Shown here in pieces: positions 8,017 to 17,170 of a DNA stretch of 64,000 nucleotides. Location: NCBI RefSeq assembly GCF_002242805.1, contig NZ_MCGQ01000020.1, forward strand, positions 186,227 to 250,226, read 5' to 3'. Numbering within the stretch: the first letter of the stretch is position 1; every line of letters starts with the position of its first letter. Both the position numbers and the translations under genes were made by a program. Under the pieces are notes generated by a model. The model saw only the letters and a list, made by a program, of their open reading frames with translations, made no database searches and was not told where the DNA came from. The DNA comes from Streptomyces diastatochromogenes. Lineage in GTDB: Bacteria > Actinomycetota > Actinomycetes > Streptomycetales > Streptomycetaceae.

Positions 8017-9801
8017 ATGACCAACAAGGACGCACGCACGCCTGCCTCCGTCCAGGACGACAAGTCCCAGGAGGCCGGGAAGTCCATCGGCTGGCACAAG
8101 GCGTATGTCGAGGGCACCCGCCCCGACCTGCGCGTGCCGGTCCGCCAGGTGCACCTCACCAACGGGCAGTCGGTCACGCTGTACGACACATCGGGCCCGT
8201 ACACCGATCCACTCGTCGACACAGATGTGCGCAGGGGCCTGCCGCCGCTGCGGGATAACTGGATCATCGCCCGCGGCGACACCGAGGAGTACGCCGGCCG
8301 TCCCGTCCGTCCCGAGGACGACGGGATCAAGCACACCTCACCGCGCGGCGGGCTGCGCAACCTGGACGCGGTCTTCCCCGGGCGCCCGCGTCAGCCGCGC
8401 CGGGGCCGTGACGGCAAGGCCGTCACACAGCTCGCGTACGCCCGCCGCGACGAGATCACGCCCGAGATGGAGTTCGTGGCCCTCCGCGAGAACGTCTCTC
8501 CCGAGGTGGTCCGCGAGGAGATCGCGGCGGGCCGCGCGGTGCTGCCGGCCAACGTCAACCACCCGGAGATCGAGCCGATGATCATCGGCAAGCGCTTCCT
8601 GGTGAAGGTCAACGCCAACATCGGCAACTCCGCGGTCACGTCCTCCATCGAGGAGGAGGTCGAGAAGATGACCTGGGCGACTCGCTGGGGCGCCGACACG
8701 GTCATGGACCTCTCCACCGGCCGCAACATCCACACCACCCGTGAGTGGGTGCTGCGCAACTCCCCCGTCCCCATCGGCACGGTGCCGCTCTACCAGGCGC
8801 TGGAGAAGGTCGACGGCAGGGCCGAGGAACTGACCTGGGAGATCTACAAGGACACGGTCATCGAGCAGGCCGAGCAGGGCGTGGACTACATGACCGTCCA
8901 CGCGGGCGTACGCCTGCCGTACGTGCCGCTCACCGCCAACCGCAAGACCGGCATCGTCTCGCGCGGCGGCTCGATCATGGCCGCGTGGTGCCTCGCGCAC
9001 CACAAGGAGTCGTTCCTGTACGAGAACTTCGAGGAGCTGTGCGAGATCCTCGCCGCCTACGACGTCACGTACTCGCTGGGCGACGGCCTGCGCCCCGGTT
9101 CCATCGCGGACGCCAACGACGAGGCGCAGTTCGCGGAGTTGCGCACGCTCGGGGAACTCAACCGGATCGCCAAGCGTTTCAACGTACAGACCATGATCGA
9201 GGGCCCGGGACACGTCCCGATGCACAAGATCAAGGAGAACATCGACCTTCAGCAGGAGATCTGCGATGAAGCTCCGTTCTATACGCTCGGCCCGCTGACG
9301 ACGGACGTCGCTCCGGCGTACGACCACATCACCTCCGGCATCGGTGCCGCGATGATCGCCTGGTGGGGCACGGCGATGCTCTGCTACGTCACGCCCAAGG
9401 AGCACCTGGGCCTGCCCAACCGTGACGACGTCAAGACCGGCGTCATCACCTACAAGATCGCGGCGCACGCGGCCGACCTCGCCAAGGGGCACCCCGGAGC
9501 GCAGGAGTGGGACGACGCGCTGTCCGACGCCCGCTTCGAGTTCCGGTGGGAGGACCAGTTCAACCTCGCCCTGGACCCGGACACGGCACGGGAGTTCCAC
9601 GACGAGACGCTGCCGGCCGAGCCCGCCAAGACGGCCCACTTCTGCTCCATGTGCGGGCCGAAGTTCTGCAGCATGAAGATCTCGCAGGACATCCGCCGCG
9701 AACACGGCGGCAGCCGGGCCGAGATCGAGGAGGGCATGGCTCAGAAGTCGAAGGAGTTCGCAGCCGCGGGCAACCGGGTGTACCTGCCGCTCGCCGACTG
9801 A
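8017..9801 (+). CDS. thiC: Phosphomethylpyrimidine synthase ThiC
   Basis: A 594-residue radical-SAM enzyme converting aminoimidazole ribotide into hydroxymethylpyrimidine phosphate, the pyrimidine half of thiamin. The C-terminal cluster-binding motif CSMCGPKFC (C543, C546, C551) is intact, and core stretches such as SRGGSIMAAWCLAHHKE and EGPGHVPMHKIKENI are typical. The N-terminus is the long bacterial form. ATG 8017 follows GTAGGGAGTAGG, which is also the end of the TPP riboswitch. It is followed by a strong hairpin and appears monocistronic. Confidence 0.97.
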   Translation: MTNKDARTPASVQDDKSQEAGKSIGWHKAYVEGTRPDLRVPVRQVHLTNGQSVTLYDTSGPYTDPLVDTDVRRGLPPLRDNWIIARGDTEEYAGRPVRPEDDGIKHTSPRGGLRNLDAVFPGRPRQPRRGRDGKAVTQLAYARRDEITPEMEFVALRENVSPEVVREEIAAGRAVLPANVNHPEIEPMIIGKRFLVKVNANIGNSAVTSSIEEEVEKMTWATRWGADTVMDLSTGRNIHTTREWVLRNSPVPIGTVPLYQALEKVDGRAEELTWEIYKDTVIEQAEQGVDYMTVHAGVRLPYVPLTANRKTGIVSRGGSIMAAWCLAHHKESFLYENFEELCEILAAYDVTYSLGDGLRPGSIADANDEAQFAELRTLGELNRIAKRFNVQTMIEGPGHVPMHKIKENIDLQQEICDEAPFYTLGPLTTDVAPAYDHITSGIGAAMIAWWGTAMLCYVTPKEHLGLPNRDDVKTGVITYKIAAHAADLAKGHPGAQEWDDALSDARFEFRWEDQFNLALDPDTAREFHDETLPAEPAKTAHFCSMCGPKFCSMKISQDIRREHGGSRAEIEEGMAQKSKEFAAAGNRVYLPLAD

Positions 9802-9823
9802 TCCAGCCGCGGTGACGGTCGGT

Positions 9824-9849
9824 CCCGGAGACGTGTGAGCGTCTCCGGG
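9824..9849 (+). terminator. thiC terminator hairpin
   Basis: CCCGGAGACG (9824-9833) pairs perfectly with CGTCTCCGGG (9840-9849) around a 6-base loop, 22 bases after the thiC stop and between convergent genes. Confidence 0.75.
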
Positions 9850-9890
9850 CCGGGTGCCCGGCCGCGCCCCTGGCCGGGGCGCAAGCCGGG

Positions 9891-10748
9891 CTATTCCGGC
9901 TGGTGTTCCGGGCCGCCGAAGTCGGGGCTCGTGTAGTCCGGGCTGGTGAAGCTGGGACGGCCGGAGGCGGAGCCGTCGTCGGGGCTGCTGAAGCCGGGCC
10001 GGTCGTAGCCCAGACGGGGCATGCGGCCGGTCGGGGCCGGCGGGGCCGTGCGGTGCAGGGCGGCCGTGCCGGGCTGGGCGAGTGCGTCCCGCAGGAACGG
10101 CAGGATGCCGCGCTCCAGCAGGGCCTCCCGCCAGGCCTCTCTGGCCCTGGCCACCTCCTCGCTCGCTGCGTCGTGGGTTCCGGCTTCCGCCGCGGCGCTG
10201 TTACGCAGGGCCGTGAGCAGCAGCCCGACCGCGGCGACGAGGATCGCGGCCGCGGCCACGGCGCCGAACACCCAGCCCGCGGTGAGCATGGTCTGGGCGA
10301 AGGCCTGGCCGGGGGCCAGCATTCTCAGGATGTAGCCGACGAGCAGGAAGATCGCCGCGGCGGTTCCGGCGAGGACGGGAGCCAGCACCGCGATCACGGC
10401 GATGGCGCCCGCACCGGTCGTCTCGGCGGCCTCGCCGATACCGGCGGCGAGCCCTATCGCGTCCGCACCCGGTTCGACGGAACCGGAATCGCGGGCGGCC
10501 ACGGGGGCGGACGGCGCCGGGTGACGCAGTTCCTCGCGGGCCTTCACATAGTGCTGGTACTCGGTCGCCGCGGCGGCCGTGATGAGCGCGGTGGCATTGA
10601 GGGCCATGGTGCGCAGTTGTTCGGGGTTCAGCCGCTGTCCGACAGCGGCCAGTTCCGGTCGGTGTGGTGCGGAGCGCAGCGCCTCATCGAGGATCCGCTC
10701 GAATTCCTGGCGGTCCTCGCTCAGCAGGTGCTGCGGAACGCTGTTCAT
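9891..10748 (-). CDS. Unrecognised two-helix membrane protein
   Basis: About 285 residues from ATG 10748, which has GGGGG six bases upstream; another ATG lies two codons before. Seen: a soluble, charged N-terminal part (LSEDRQEFERILDEAL), a first hydrophobic helix near residues 125-150, a second near 165-190, and a Ser/Pro/Asp/Gly-rich C-terminal tail with repeated FSSPDD, FTSPDY and SPDFGGPE units. I recognise no catalytic motif. It is convergent with thiC. Membrane location is inferred from hydrophobicity. Confidence 0.7.
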   Translation of the reverse strand: MNSVPQHLLSEDRQEFERILDEALRSAPHRPELAAVGQRLNPEQLRTMALNATALITAAAATEYQHYVKAREELRHPAPSAPVAARDSGSVEPGADAIGLAAGIGEAAETTGAGAIAVIAVLAPVLAGTAAAIFLLVGYILRMLAPGQAFAQTMLTAGWVFGAVAAAAILVAAVGLLLTALRNSAAAEAGTHDAASEEVARAREAWREALLERGILPFLRDALAQPGTAALHRTAPPAPTGRMPRLGYDRPGFSSPDDGSASGRPSFTSPDYTSPDFGGPEHQPE

Positions 10749-10936
10749 GTGCATCCCCCGATGCTCCGTAGGGCTTGGGGCTCGCACGCCGGCGAGCCGT
10801 CGGGCAGAAACGGAGGGGAGCCTGCTACGGATAAGCCGATGGTAGAGCCGTGACGGCACACGGTGACAGGGGGTTGCCGGAATTTGCGTGCCGACCTGCG
10901 TTCATGCGGTATGAGGTGCGCCTGCCCCGGGAACGC

Positions 10937-12013
10937 TCAGATATCCAGGGGAAGTTGCTGGACCAGCAGTTTTCCGGCCATGGTCACTCCGCCGTCCATG
11001 GCGATGGCGAGTCCCTCGGCGTAGACGTGCGGTCCCTCGACGACGGGCCCGCCGCCCTCCTCGCCGTCCTCGGAGCCGACTTCGCCGAGCAGGTACGGGA
11101 TGGGGCTGTGGCCGTGAACGATGCGGGTGCCGCCGTACGTATCGAGCAGGGAGCGTACGGCGTCGGCGCCGCCCTCGTCGCGGAAGGAGAAGCGCTTGGT
11201 GAACTTCCGGAACAGGTCCCAGCATTCGTCCGCGTCGTTGCGTGTGAGGGTCTCGCGGACGGTGTCGTTGACGGCCTCGATCGAGTCGCCGTAGTCGAGG
11301 TATGCGGTGGTGTCGGAGTGCACGAGCAGGTAGCCGTCGACCGCCTCGACGGCGTCGAGGCGGGCCATCCACTGCAGGTGGTGGTCCTGGAGGCGGTCCA
11401 TGTCGGTCTTCTGGCCGCCGTTGAGCAGCCAGCCCGCCTGGAAGGTGGCAGTGCCCGCGCCGGAGTTGACGGGGGTGTCGCCGAACCGCTTGGCGCCGAG
11501 CAGCAACAGCTCGTGGTTGCCCATGAGGGCCTTGCAGTAGCCGCCGGCCGCGGCCGCCTCGGCGGACAGCCGCATCACCAGGTCGATGACGCCGATGCCG
11601 TCCGGGCCGCGGTCGGTGAAGTCGCCGAGGAACCACAGCCGGGCGGTGCCCGCGCACCACTGGCCGGAGGCGTCGATCAGCCCCTTCTCCTGCAGGGCGG
11701 CCACCAGTTCGTCCAGGTAGCCGTGGACGTCGCCGACGACGTACAGCGGACCGGGGCCGGCCGTGGGCTGTTCGGCGGGAGCGGCGGGGACCGGTTCGAC
11801 GGGGACCTGGAGCGTGTCGCCGCGGTTGATGACGGGCAGGTCGCGCTGGGTGGGCGTGTAGCCCTCGGGGTACGCCTCGTCCACGGGCGGGAGGCTGTCA
11901 CCGGGGTGGGTCTGGACGTACGGACCGGTCTCGTGGACGTAAGCGGGTACCCGGAAGTCGCGCAACGTCGCCGTCCGCTCCACCTCGGGTCCCTGACCGG
12001 CCCCCTGAGTCAT
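10937..12013 (-). CDS. Calcineurin-like metallophosphoesterase (PPP-type)
   Basis: A 358-residue protein. The binuclear metallophosphatase signature is complete from about residue 93: GDVHG, then GDFTDRG, then GNHE. Further downstream LLVHSDTT and IVHGHSPIPY supply the remaining histidine ligands. The N-terminal 90 residues are Pro-rich linker-like sequence. Related actinobacterial proteins are annotated as serine/threonine phosphatases or ApaH-like; the substrate cannot be read here. The gene stands alone. Confidence 0.85.
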   Translation of the reverse strand: MTQGAGQGPEVERTATLRDFRVPAYVHETGPYVQTHPGDSLPPVDEAYPEGYTPTQRDLPVINRGDTLQVPVEPVPAAPAEQPTAGPGPLYVVGDVHGYLDELVAALQEKGLIDASGQWCAGTARLWFLGDFTDRGPDGIGVIDLVMRLSAEAAAAGGYCKALMGNHELLLLGAKRFGDTPVNSGAGTATFQAGWLLNGGQKTDMDRLQDHHLQWMARLDAVEAVDGYLLVHSDTTAYLDYGDSIEAVNDTVRETLTRNDADECWDLFRKFTKRFSFRDEGGADAVRSLLDTYGGTRIVHGHSPIPYLLGEVGSEDGEEGGGPVVEGPHVYAEGLAIAMDGGVTMAGKLLVQQLPLDI

Positions 12014-12369
12014 CAGACCCCTCCACCATCGCGCCGCAGCTGCACCGCTTCGGACTGCCTGGTCGCAGCGGCCAGCGGTGTCGTGGGCCCATCATAGGAA
12101 TGCGCGTCGCGCCGTGTGATGACCCAGGGGTGGTGAATCGGAGCAAGACTCCAGTTCACCGCGGCTTTCGCCCCGTTTGGGCAGGGGTTCGACCGCTGCC
12201 CATCAGGCGTCGGCCGCACGGCTGGACGGTCGACCGGCCCGTTTGGCGGCCTGCGGAGCCGCGTGCAGCGAGACGGCGGAGCCCTGGCGGCCCGGATTCG
12301 GACCCCGGCCCTCAGGCCGCAGCGGGTGATCCGACCCGTCCGCCAGGCATGCCGCCCGCGATACCCCCG
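12014..12369. other. Intergenic region between phosphoesterase and LacI-type genes
   Basis: About 355 bases upstream of the metallophosphoesterase gene and downstream of the LacI-family gene, both on the minus strand. It is GC-rich with scattered short inverted repeats around 12244-12320, possibly the regulator's terminator. I see no gene, tRNA or clear operator. Confidence 0.4.
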
Positions 12370-13482
12370 CTATCCCTCTTCCGGGGTCCGCGGCGGGCTG
12401 ACGGTCGTGCGCGGGGGACGCCGCTGGGACGAGGTGCGCACGATCAGCTCGGTCGGTATCACCTGCTCGACGGGCTGGTCCGACTCGACGCCCTCGATGG
12501 CGTCGATGAGGAGCTGGACCACCGCGGTGCCGATCCGCCGCGGTTTCAGGGAGAGCGTGGTGACGGGCGGCTCGGTGTTGGCGTACACCGTGGACTCGCT
12601 GCAGCACACGAGCAGCAGGTCGTCCGGGACGCGCAGGCCGTAGCGGCGGGCGGCGGCGAGCAGGTCGGTGCCGTTGGGGTCGAAGAGACCGTAGACGGCG
12701 TCCGGGCGGTCGGGACGGGCGAGCAGCCGGTCGGCGGCGACGGCGCCCGCGCACGGGTCGTGCGCCGGGTAGGCCTCGTAGACCGGGTCCTGGCCGACGC
12801 GCTCGCACCAGCGCAGGTAGGCCGTGGTCGACAGATGGGTGTAGGTGTCCGTTGACGTCCCCGTGAGCAGGCCGATCCGGCGGGCGCCCGCGTCGGCGAG
12901 GTGGTCGAGGATGCCGAGGACGGCGGCCTCGTGGTCGTTGTCGACCCAGGCGGTGACCGGGAGCGAGCCGGCCGGGCGGCCGTCGGAGACGACCGGCAGC
13001 CCCTGTCGGACGAGTTCGCTGACCACCGGGTCCTGGTCGGAGGGGTCGATGACGACCGTGCCGTCCAGGGCCACGTTGGACCACACGTCGTGGCGGGAGG
13101 TCGCGGGCAGGATGACCAGGGCGTAGCCGCGGGCGAGCGCGGCCGAGGTGGCGGCCCGGGCCATTTCGGCGAAGTAGGCGAACTCTGTGAAGGTGAAAGG
13201 TTCATCCCCGTACGTCGTCACGGTCAGGCCGATCAGTCCCGACTTGCCGGTACGGAGAGTGCGGGCGGCGGCCGAGGGGCGGTACCCCAGCCGGTCGGCG
13301 ACCTCCCGGACATGGCGTCGGGTGGCATCCGGGAGCCGGCCCTTGCCGTTGAGGGCATCGGAGACGGTAGTGATGGAGACTCCGGCGGCGGCGGCCACGT
13401 CTCTGATGCCCGCCCGGCCCGGCCGACTGCCTCGACGTGAGGTTTCCGCGCGGCTCACCTGGTGCTTCCCTGCTGCTGTCAT
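12370..13482 (-). CDS. LacI-family transcriptional regulator
   Basis: A 370-residue regulator. The helix-turn-helix at about residues 26-47 reads GIRDVAAAAGVSITTVSDAL with the hinge sequence NGKGRLPDATRRHV; a periplasmic-sugar-binding-like effector domain follows (SGLIGLTV through SLKPRRIG). Start chosen at ATG 13482 (MTAAGKHQ). Position next to hisC matches the LacI-type gene SCO3943 in S. coelicolor as I recall it. The ligand is unknown. A GAGCGCTC palindrome about 115 bases upstream may be its operator. Confidence 0.9.
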   Translation of the reverse strand: MTAAGKHQVSRAETSRRGSRPGRAGIRDVAAAAGVSITTVSDALNGKGRLPDATRRHVREVADRLGYRPSAAARTLRTGKSGLIGLTVTTYGDEPFTFTEFAYFAEMARAATSAALARGYALVILPATSRHDVWSNVALDGTVVIDPSDQDPVVSELVRQGLPVVSDGRPAGSLPVTAWVDNDHEAAVLGILDHLADAGARRIGLLTGTSTDTYTHLSTTAYLRWCERVGQDPVYEAYPAHDPCAGAVAADRLLARPDRPDAVYGLFDPNGTDLLAAARRYGLRVPDDLLLVCCSESTVYANTEPPVTTLSLKPRRIGTAVVQLLIDAIEGVESDQPVEQVIPTELIVRTSSQRRPPRTTVSPPRTPEEG

Positions 13483-13594
13483 GGCGAGCCGATAGTAGGG
13501 CTCATGCGGTGGGGTAGTGCGGACGCATATGCACGCGTTGACAGGCACGTTTCTGCATGGTCATTGCATCCCAACTGCCTTAGAAAGCAAGGAA

Positions 13595-13608
13595 GTTGAG
13601 CGCTCTCA
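13595..13608. promoter_or_regulatory. LacI-type operator-like palindrome
   Basis: The perfect 8 bp palindrome GAGCGCTC (13598-13605) has the central CG dyad expected of LacI-family operators and sits upstream of the LacI-type gene. Autoregulation is inferred. Confidence 0.35.
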
Positions 13609-13823
13609 TGGTAAGACGTGACTTGTCGACGCGCATGGGCCTGCCAAGTGCTCGATGTCTCGAAGAGGTCTCAACTCACCTTCACGGGTGATGCGCGCTA
13701 CGGCGCGAGCCACCGGCGCATAGATATATGTGAGGCGCGCCCCCCGATACGTACGCCTTCGTCTGGTGATGCCCCTGATGCCTGTGGGATCGGTGAGGTT
13801 TGCCTCTTGCTGTCCCGCACCTG

Positions 13824-13852
13824 TTCGCAGGGGCGCCGAATCCTCATAAGGT
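13824..13852 (+). promoter_or_regulatory. Candidate hisC promoter
   Basis: TTCGCA (13824-13829), a 17-base spacer and TAAGGT (13847-13852) fit a Streptomyces vegetative promoter, giving a leader of about 50 bases before the GTG start. Confidence 0.35.
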
Positions 13853-13911
13853 GTGGAGTATTGGAAGCCGGCGGCGTCGACGGTCCGCCGGTGGTCACGA
13901 GGAGGACTGCG

Positions 13912-14991
13912 GTGAGCGAGACGAGCCCCAAGCTGCGCGCCGAGCTGGAGGGTATCCCCACCTACAAGCCGGGCAAGCCTGCCGCGGCCGGCGGGCCGGT
14001 CGCCTACAAGCTGTCCTCCAACGAGAACCCGTATCCGCCGCTGCCCGGTGTGATGGAGAGCGTGACCGCGGCCGCCTCCAACTTCAACCGCTACCCGGAC
14101 ATGGCCTGTACCGGGCTGATGAACGAGCTGTCGGAGCGCTTCGGTGTCCCGCTCTCCCACCTGGCCACCGGCACCGGCTCGGTGGGTGTCGCCCAGCAGC
14201 TGATCCAGGCCACCAGTGGTCCCGGCGACGAGGTGATCTACGCCTGGCGGTCCTTCGAGGCGTACCCGATCATCACGCAGATCAGCGGCGCCCGGTCGGT
14301 ACCGGTGCCGCTCACGCCCGGCGATGTGCATGACCTGGACGCGATGGCGGAGGCGATCACCGACCGGACCCGTCTGATCTTCGTCTGCAACCCCAACAAC
14401 CCGACCGGCACGGTGGTGCGGCGGGCCGAGCTGGAGCGGTTCCTCGACCGGGTGCCCAGTGATGTGCTGGTGGTGCTGGACGAGGCCTACCGGGAGTTCA
14501 TCCGCGACCCCGAGGTGCCCGACGGTGTCGAGCTGTACCGGAAGCGCCCCAACGTCTGCGTCCTGCGTACGTTCTCCAAGGCCTACGGCCTCGCCGGGCT
14601 GCGCGTCGGTTTTGCGATCGCGCACGAACCGGTGGCGGCGGCGCTGCGCAAGACGGCGGTGCCCTTCGGTGTCAGCCAGCTCGCCCAGGAGGCGGCGATC
14701 GCCTCGCTGCGGGCCGAGGACGAGTTGCTGGGCCGGGTCGGCTCGCTGGTGTGTGAGCGCACGCGCGTGGTCGACGGGCTGCGCGCCCAGGGCTGGACGG
14801 TGCCGGAGACCCAGGCCAACTTCGTGTGGCTGCGGCTGGGGGAGCGCACGGTCGCGTTCGCGGCGGCCTGCGAGGAGCACGGTGTGGTGGTCCGGCCGTT
14901 CCCGGGCGAGGGTGTGCGGGTGACGGTCGGGGAGACCGAGGCGAACGACATCTTCCTGAAGGTGGCGGAAGCGTTCCACAAGGAGATCTGA
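13912..14991 (+). CDS. hisC: Histidinol-phosphate / aromatic aminotransferase
   Basis: A 359-residue class I/II PLP aminotransferase from GTG 13912, preceded by AGGAGG. Seen: SSNENPYPPLP, FVCNPNNPTGTVV, DEAYREF (PLP-ring aspartate and tyrosine) and RTFSKAYGLAGLRVGF with the Schiff-base lysine at about residue 223. It corresponds in position and length to S. coelicolor hisC2. Because it lies outside a his operon it may act mainly as a general aromatic aminotransferase (Pat). Sequence alone does not separate the roles. Confidence 0.88.
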   Translation: MSETSPKLRAELEGIPTYKPGKPAAAGGPVAYKLSSNENPYPPLPGVMESVTAAASNFNRYPDMACTGLMNELSERFGVPLSHLATGTGSVGVAQQLIQATSGPGDEVIYAWRSFEAYPIITQISGARSVPVPLTPGDVHDLDAMAEAITDRTRLIFVCNPNNPTGTVVRRAELERFLDRVPSDVLVVLDEAYREFIRDPEVPDGVELYRKRPNVCVLRTFSKAYGLAGLRVGFAIAHEPVAAALRKTAVPFGVSQLAQEAAIASLRAEDELLGRVGSLVCERTRVVDGLRAQGWTVPETQANFVWLRLGERTVAFAAACEEHGVVVRPFPGEGVRVTVGETEANDIFLKVAEAFHKEI

Positions 14992-15028
14992 GCGGGCTCC
15001 GTCGGGAGCACCGAAGCGGTTCCGGGTG

Positions 15029-15048
15029 GGCCTCGCGTGCGCGGGGCC
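15029..15048. terminator. Hairpin between convergent hisC and cyclophilin-like gene
   Basis: GGCCTCGCG and CGCGGGGCC form a 9 bp stem with one G-T pair and a minimal loop, lying between two convergent stops; it could stop transcription both ways. Confidence 0.45.
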
Positions 15049-15440
15049 TACTCGTCGTTCCGTACCTCCTCGTTGATCAGTTCCACGCGTACGGGGTCGC
15101 CGTCCCGCACGGTCGCCAGGACCGCGGCGTCCCCGTCCAGGCGACCCAGGACATTGCACGGACTCGCGAGCCGGCACTCGTCGCCTCGCGAGATGGGCGT
15201 GGGCCCATAGGGGAGGGCGAGGGCGTCGCCGTCCGTCCAGAAGGCCACCGTGCCCGGCTCCACGACCTGCCGGGCGTCCGTTTCACGTGAAACAGAGACA
15301 CCTGTGTCGAAATAGACCTCCTTGCCCCAGGTGTGGGCGGTGGAGGCGAGCGGCAGGGCCTTGCCCAGGGCCTGGGTGGTCGGTGTGTCGTCGAGGGTCG
15401 CGGTGGTGTTGCCCGCGGGCCAGGAAATACGTATCTGCAT
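15048..15440 (-). CDS. Cyclophilin-like fold protein (DUF369/PF04126 type)
   Basis: About 130 residues from ATG 15440 (MQIRISWPAG). The pattern of short beta strands with GKEVYFDTG, VAFWTDGDALALPYGPTP and CNVLGRLDGD resembles the small archaeal/actinobacterial cyclophilin-like family. No prolyl-isomerase activity is established for that family, and function is unknown. A perfect parS site lies inside the coding sequence and encodes the VSRET stretch near residue 50. The gene diverges from cydA across the Rex-controlled promoter region. Confidence 0.7.
   Translation of the reverse strand: MQIRISWPAGNTTATLDDTPTTQALGKALPLASTAHTWGKEVYFDTGVSVSRETDARQVVEPGTVAFWTDGDALALPYGPTPISRGDECRLASPCNVLGRLDGDAAVLATVRDGDPVRVELINEEVRNDE
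15280..15293. other. parS: parS site (exact) inside a coding sequence
   Basis: GTTTCACGTGAAAC, an exact match to Streptomyces parS, within the cyclophilin-like gene. It is tolerated as codons of V-S-R-E-T on the minus strand. Confidence 0.88.
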
Positions 15441-15534
15441 GGCGCGCAATTCAACAAGATGTTGAAGTCGCTGCCAAGACCTTGACGCGGCGGCAGAGGG
15501 GGGACCCCCCTTCCTTCGCCGAAAATCAGTGCGT

Positions 15535-15540
15535 CATAAT
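15535..15540 (+). promoter_or_regulatory. Candidate cyd -10 element
   Basis: CATAAT lies 10 bases before the Rex operator, so bound Rex would cover the start site. The -35 element is not clear. Confidence 0.35.
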
Positions 15541-15550
15541 GGCTTGTGAA

Positions 15551-15566
15551 TGTGAACGCGTTCACA
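15551..15566. promoter_or_regulatory. Rex operator (ROP) of the cyd operon
   Basis: TGTGAACGCGTTCACA is a perfect 16 bp palindrome identical to the S. coelicolor Rex-operator core as I know it. Rex is a redox sensor that leaves DNA when NADH rises, derepressing cytochrome bd oxidase under low oxygen. It lies 81 bases upstream of the cydA start. Confidence 0.92.
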
Positions 15567-15646
15567 AGCTTGTCCGGTTGCTCCCGTGATGTGCGTGACA
15601 AATGGGGCAAGCTGCCGCTATCGCGGCGGAGTAAGGAGCTGACGAC

Positions 15647-17155
15647 GTGGAATTGGCTTTGGCGCCGGAGACACTGGCGCGCTGGCAGTTCGGCATCACC
15701 ACCGTCTACCACTTCCTGTTCGTCCCGCTGACGATCTCCCTGGCCGCCCTCACCGCGGGGCTTCAGACGGCCTGGGTGCGCACGGAGAAGGAGAAGTACC
15801 TCAGGGCGACGAAGTTCTGGGGCAAGCTCTTCCTGATCAACATCGCGATGGGCGTGGTCACCGGCATCGTCCAGGAGTTCCAGTTCGGCATGAACTGGTC
15901 CGACTACTCGCGCTTCGTCGGTGACATCTTCGGCGCCCCGCTCGCCTTCGAGGCTCTGATCGCGTTCTTCTTCGAGTCCACCTTCATCGGGCTGTGGATC
16001 TTCGGCTGGGACAAGCTGCCGAAGAAGATCCACCTGGCCTGCATCTGGATGGTCTCGATCGGCACGATCCTGTCGGCGTACTTCATCCTGGCGGCCAACT
16101 CCTGGATGCAGCACCCCGTCGGCTACCGGATCAACAAGGCGAAGGGCCGGGCGGAGCTCACCGACTTCTGGCATGTCCTGACCCAGAACACCGCGCTCAG
16201 CCAGGCCTTCCACACCCTCTCCGCGGCCTTCCTGACCGGCGGCGCCTTCATGGTCGGCATCTCGGCCTACCACCTGTCCCGCAAGAAGCACATCCGCGAG
16301 ATGAAGACCTCGCTGCGGCTCGGCCTGATCACCGTGGTCATCGCCGGCATGCTCACCGCGGTCAGCGGTGACGTGCTCGGCAAGGTCATGTTCAAGCAGC
16401 AGCCGATGAAGATGGCCGCCGCCGAGGCGCTGTGGGACGGCCAGAAGCCGGCACCGTTCTCGATCTTCGCCTACGGCGACGTCGAGAAGGGCCACAACAC
16501 CGTCGCGATAGAGATCCCGGGCCTGCTGTCCTTCCTCGCCAACGACGACTTCACCTCGTACGTCCCCGGCATCAACGACGTCAACAAGGCCGAGCAGCAG
16601 AAGTTCGGGCCTGGTGACTACCGGCCCAACATCCCGGTGGCCTTCTGGGGCTTCCGCTGGATGATCGGCTTCGGCATGGCCTCCTTCGCCATCGGCCTCG
16701 CCGGACTGTGGCTGACCCGGAAGAAGTTCATGCTGCCGCAGCACCTGAGGGTCGGCGACGACGAGGTGCCGCACCTGGTGCTGTTCAGGAACCAGGCGCT
16801 CGGCCCGCAGCTGACCATCTGGTACTGGCGCATCGCGATCTGGACCCTGGCCTTCCCGCTGATCGCCAACTCCTGGGGCTGGATCTTCACCGAGATGGGC
16901 CGTCAGCCGTGGGTCGTCTACGGCGTCCTGCAGACCCGGGACGCGGTCTCCCCCGGTGTCTCCCAGGGCGAGGTCCTCACCTCGATGATCGTCTTCACCA
17001 CGCTGTACGCGATCCTCGCCGTCGTCGAGGTCAAGCTGCTCGCGAAGTACGTCAAGGCCGGCCCGCCCGAACTGACCGAGGCCGACCTCAACCCGCCCAC
17101 GAAGATCGGCGGCGACACCCGTGACGCCGACAAGCCGATGGCCTTCTCGTACTAG
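15647..17155 (+). CDS. cydA: Cytochrome bd quinol oxidase subunit I
   Basis: A 502-residue membrane subunit carrying hemes b558, b595 and d; with CydB it oxidises menaquinol and reduces oxygen to water at high affinity. Seen: the N-terminal heme-ligand histidine in TTVYHFLFVPLTISL, a second in QAFHTLSAAFLTGG, and GFRWMIGFGMASF, with about nine helices. The Q-loop is the short actinobacterial type. GTG 15647 follows AAGGAG. It is the first gene of cydA-cydB-cydCD under the Rex operator. Confidence 0.96.
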   Translation: MELALAPETLARWQFGITTVYHFLFVPLTISLAALTAGLQTAWVRTEKEKYLRATKFWGKLFLINIAMGVVTGIVQEFQFGMNWSDYSRFVGDIFGAPLAFEALIAFFFESTFIGLWIFGWDKLPKKIHLACIWMVSIGTILSAYFILAANSWMQHPVGYRINKAKGRAELTDFWHVLTQNTALSQAFHTLSAAFLTGGAFMVGISAYHLSRKKHIREMKTSLRLGLITVVIAGMLTAVSGDVLGKVMFKQQPMKMAAAEALWDGQKPAPFSIFAYGDVEKGHNTVAIEIPGLLSFLANDDFTSYVPGINDVNKAEQQKFGPGDYRPNIPVAFWGFRWMIGFGMASFAIGLAGLWLTRKKFMLPQHLRVGDDEVPHLVLFRNQALGPQLTIWYWRIAIWTLAFPLIANSWGWIFTEMGRQPWVVYGVLQTRDAVSPGVSQGEVLTSMIVFTTLYAILAVVEVKLLAKYVKAGPPELTEADLNPPTKIGGDTRDADKPMAFSY

Positions 17156-17170
17156 GCCGAGGGGACAGTC

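Larger units (their letters stand above)
13483..13911. other. Divergent control region between LacI-type gene and hisC
   Basis: A 429-base gap between divergent genes. It contains the palindrome GAGCGCTC (13598-13605) and a candidate hisC promoter at 13824-13852. The central part is less GC-rich than its surroundings. No convincing small gene is seen. Confidence 0.5.

Noticed and set aside
13606..13911. Small gene in the LacI-hisC gap
   Set aside because: No frame has a good start or protein-like composition; the hisC GTG with AGGAGG is clear.
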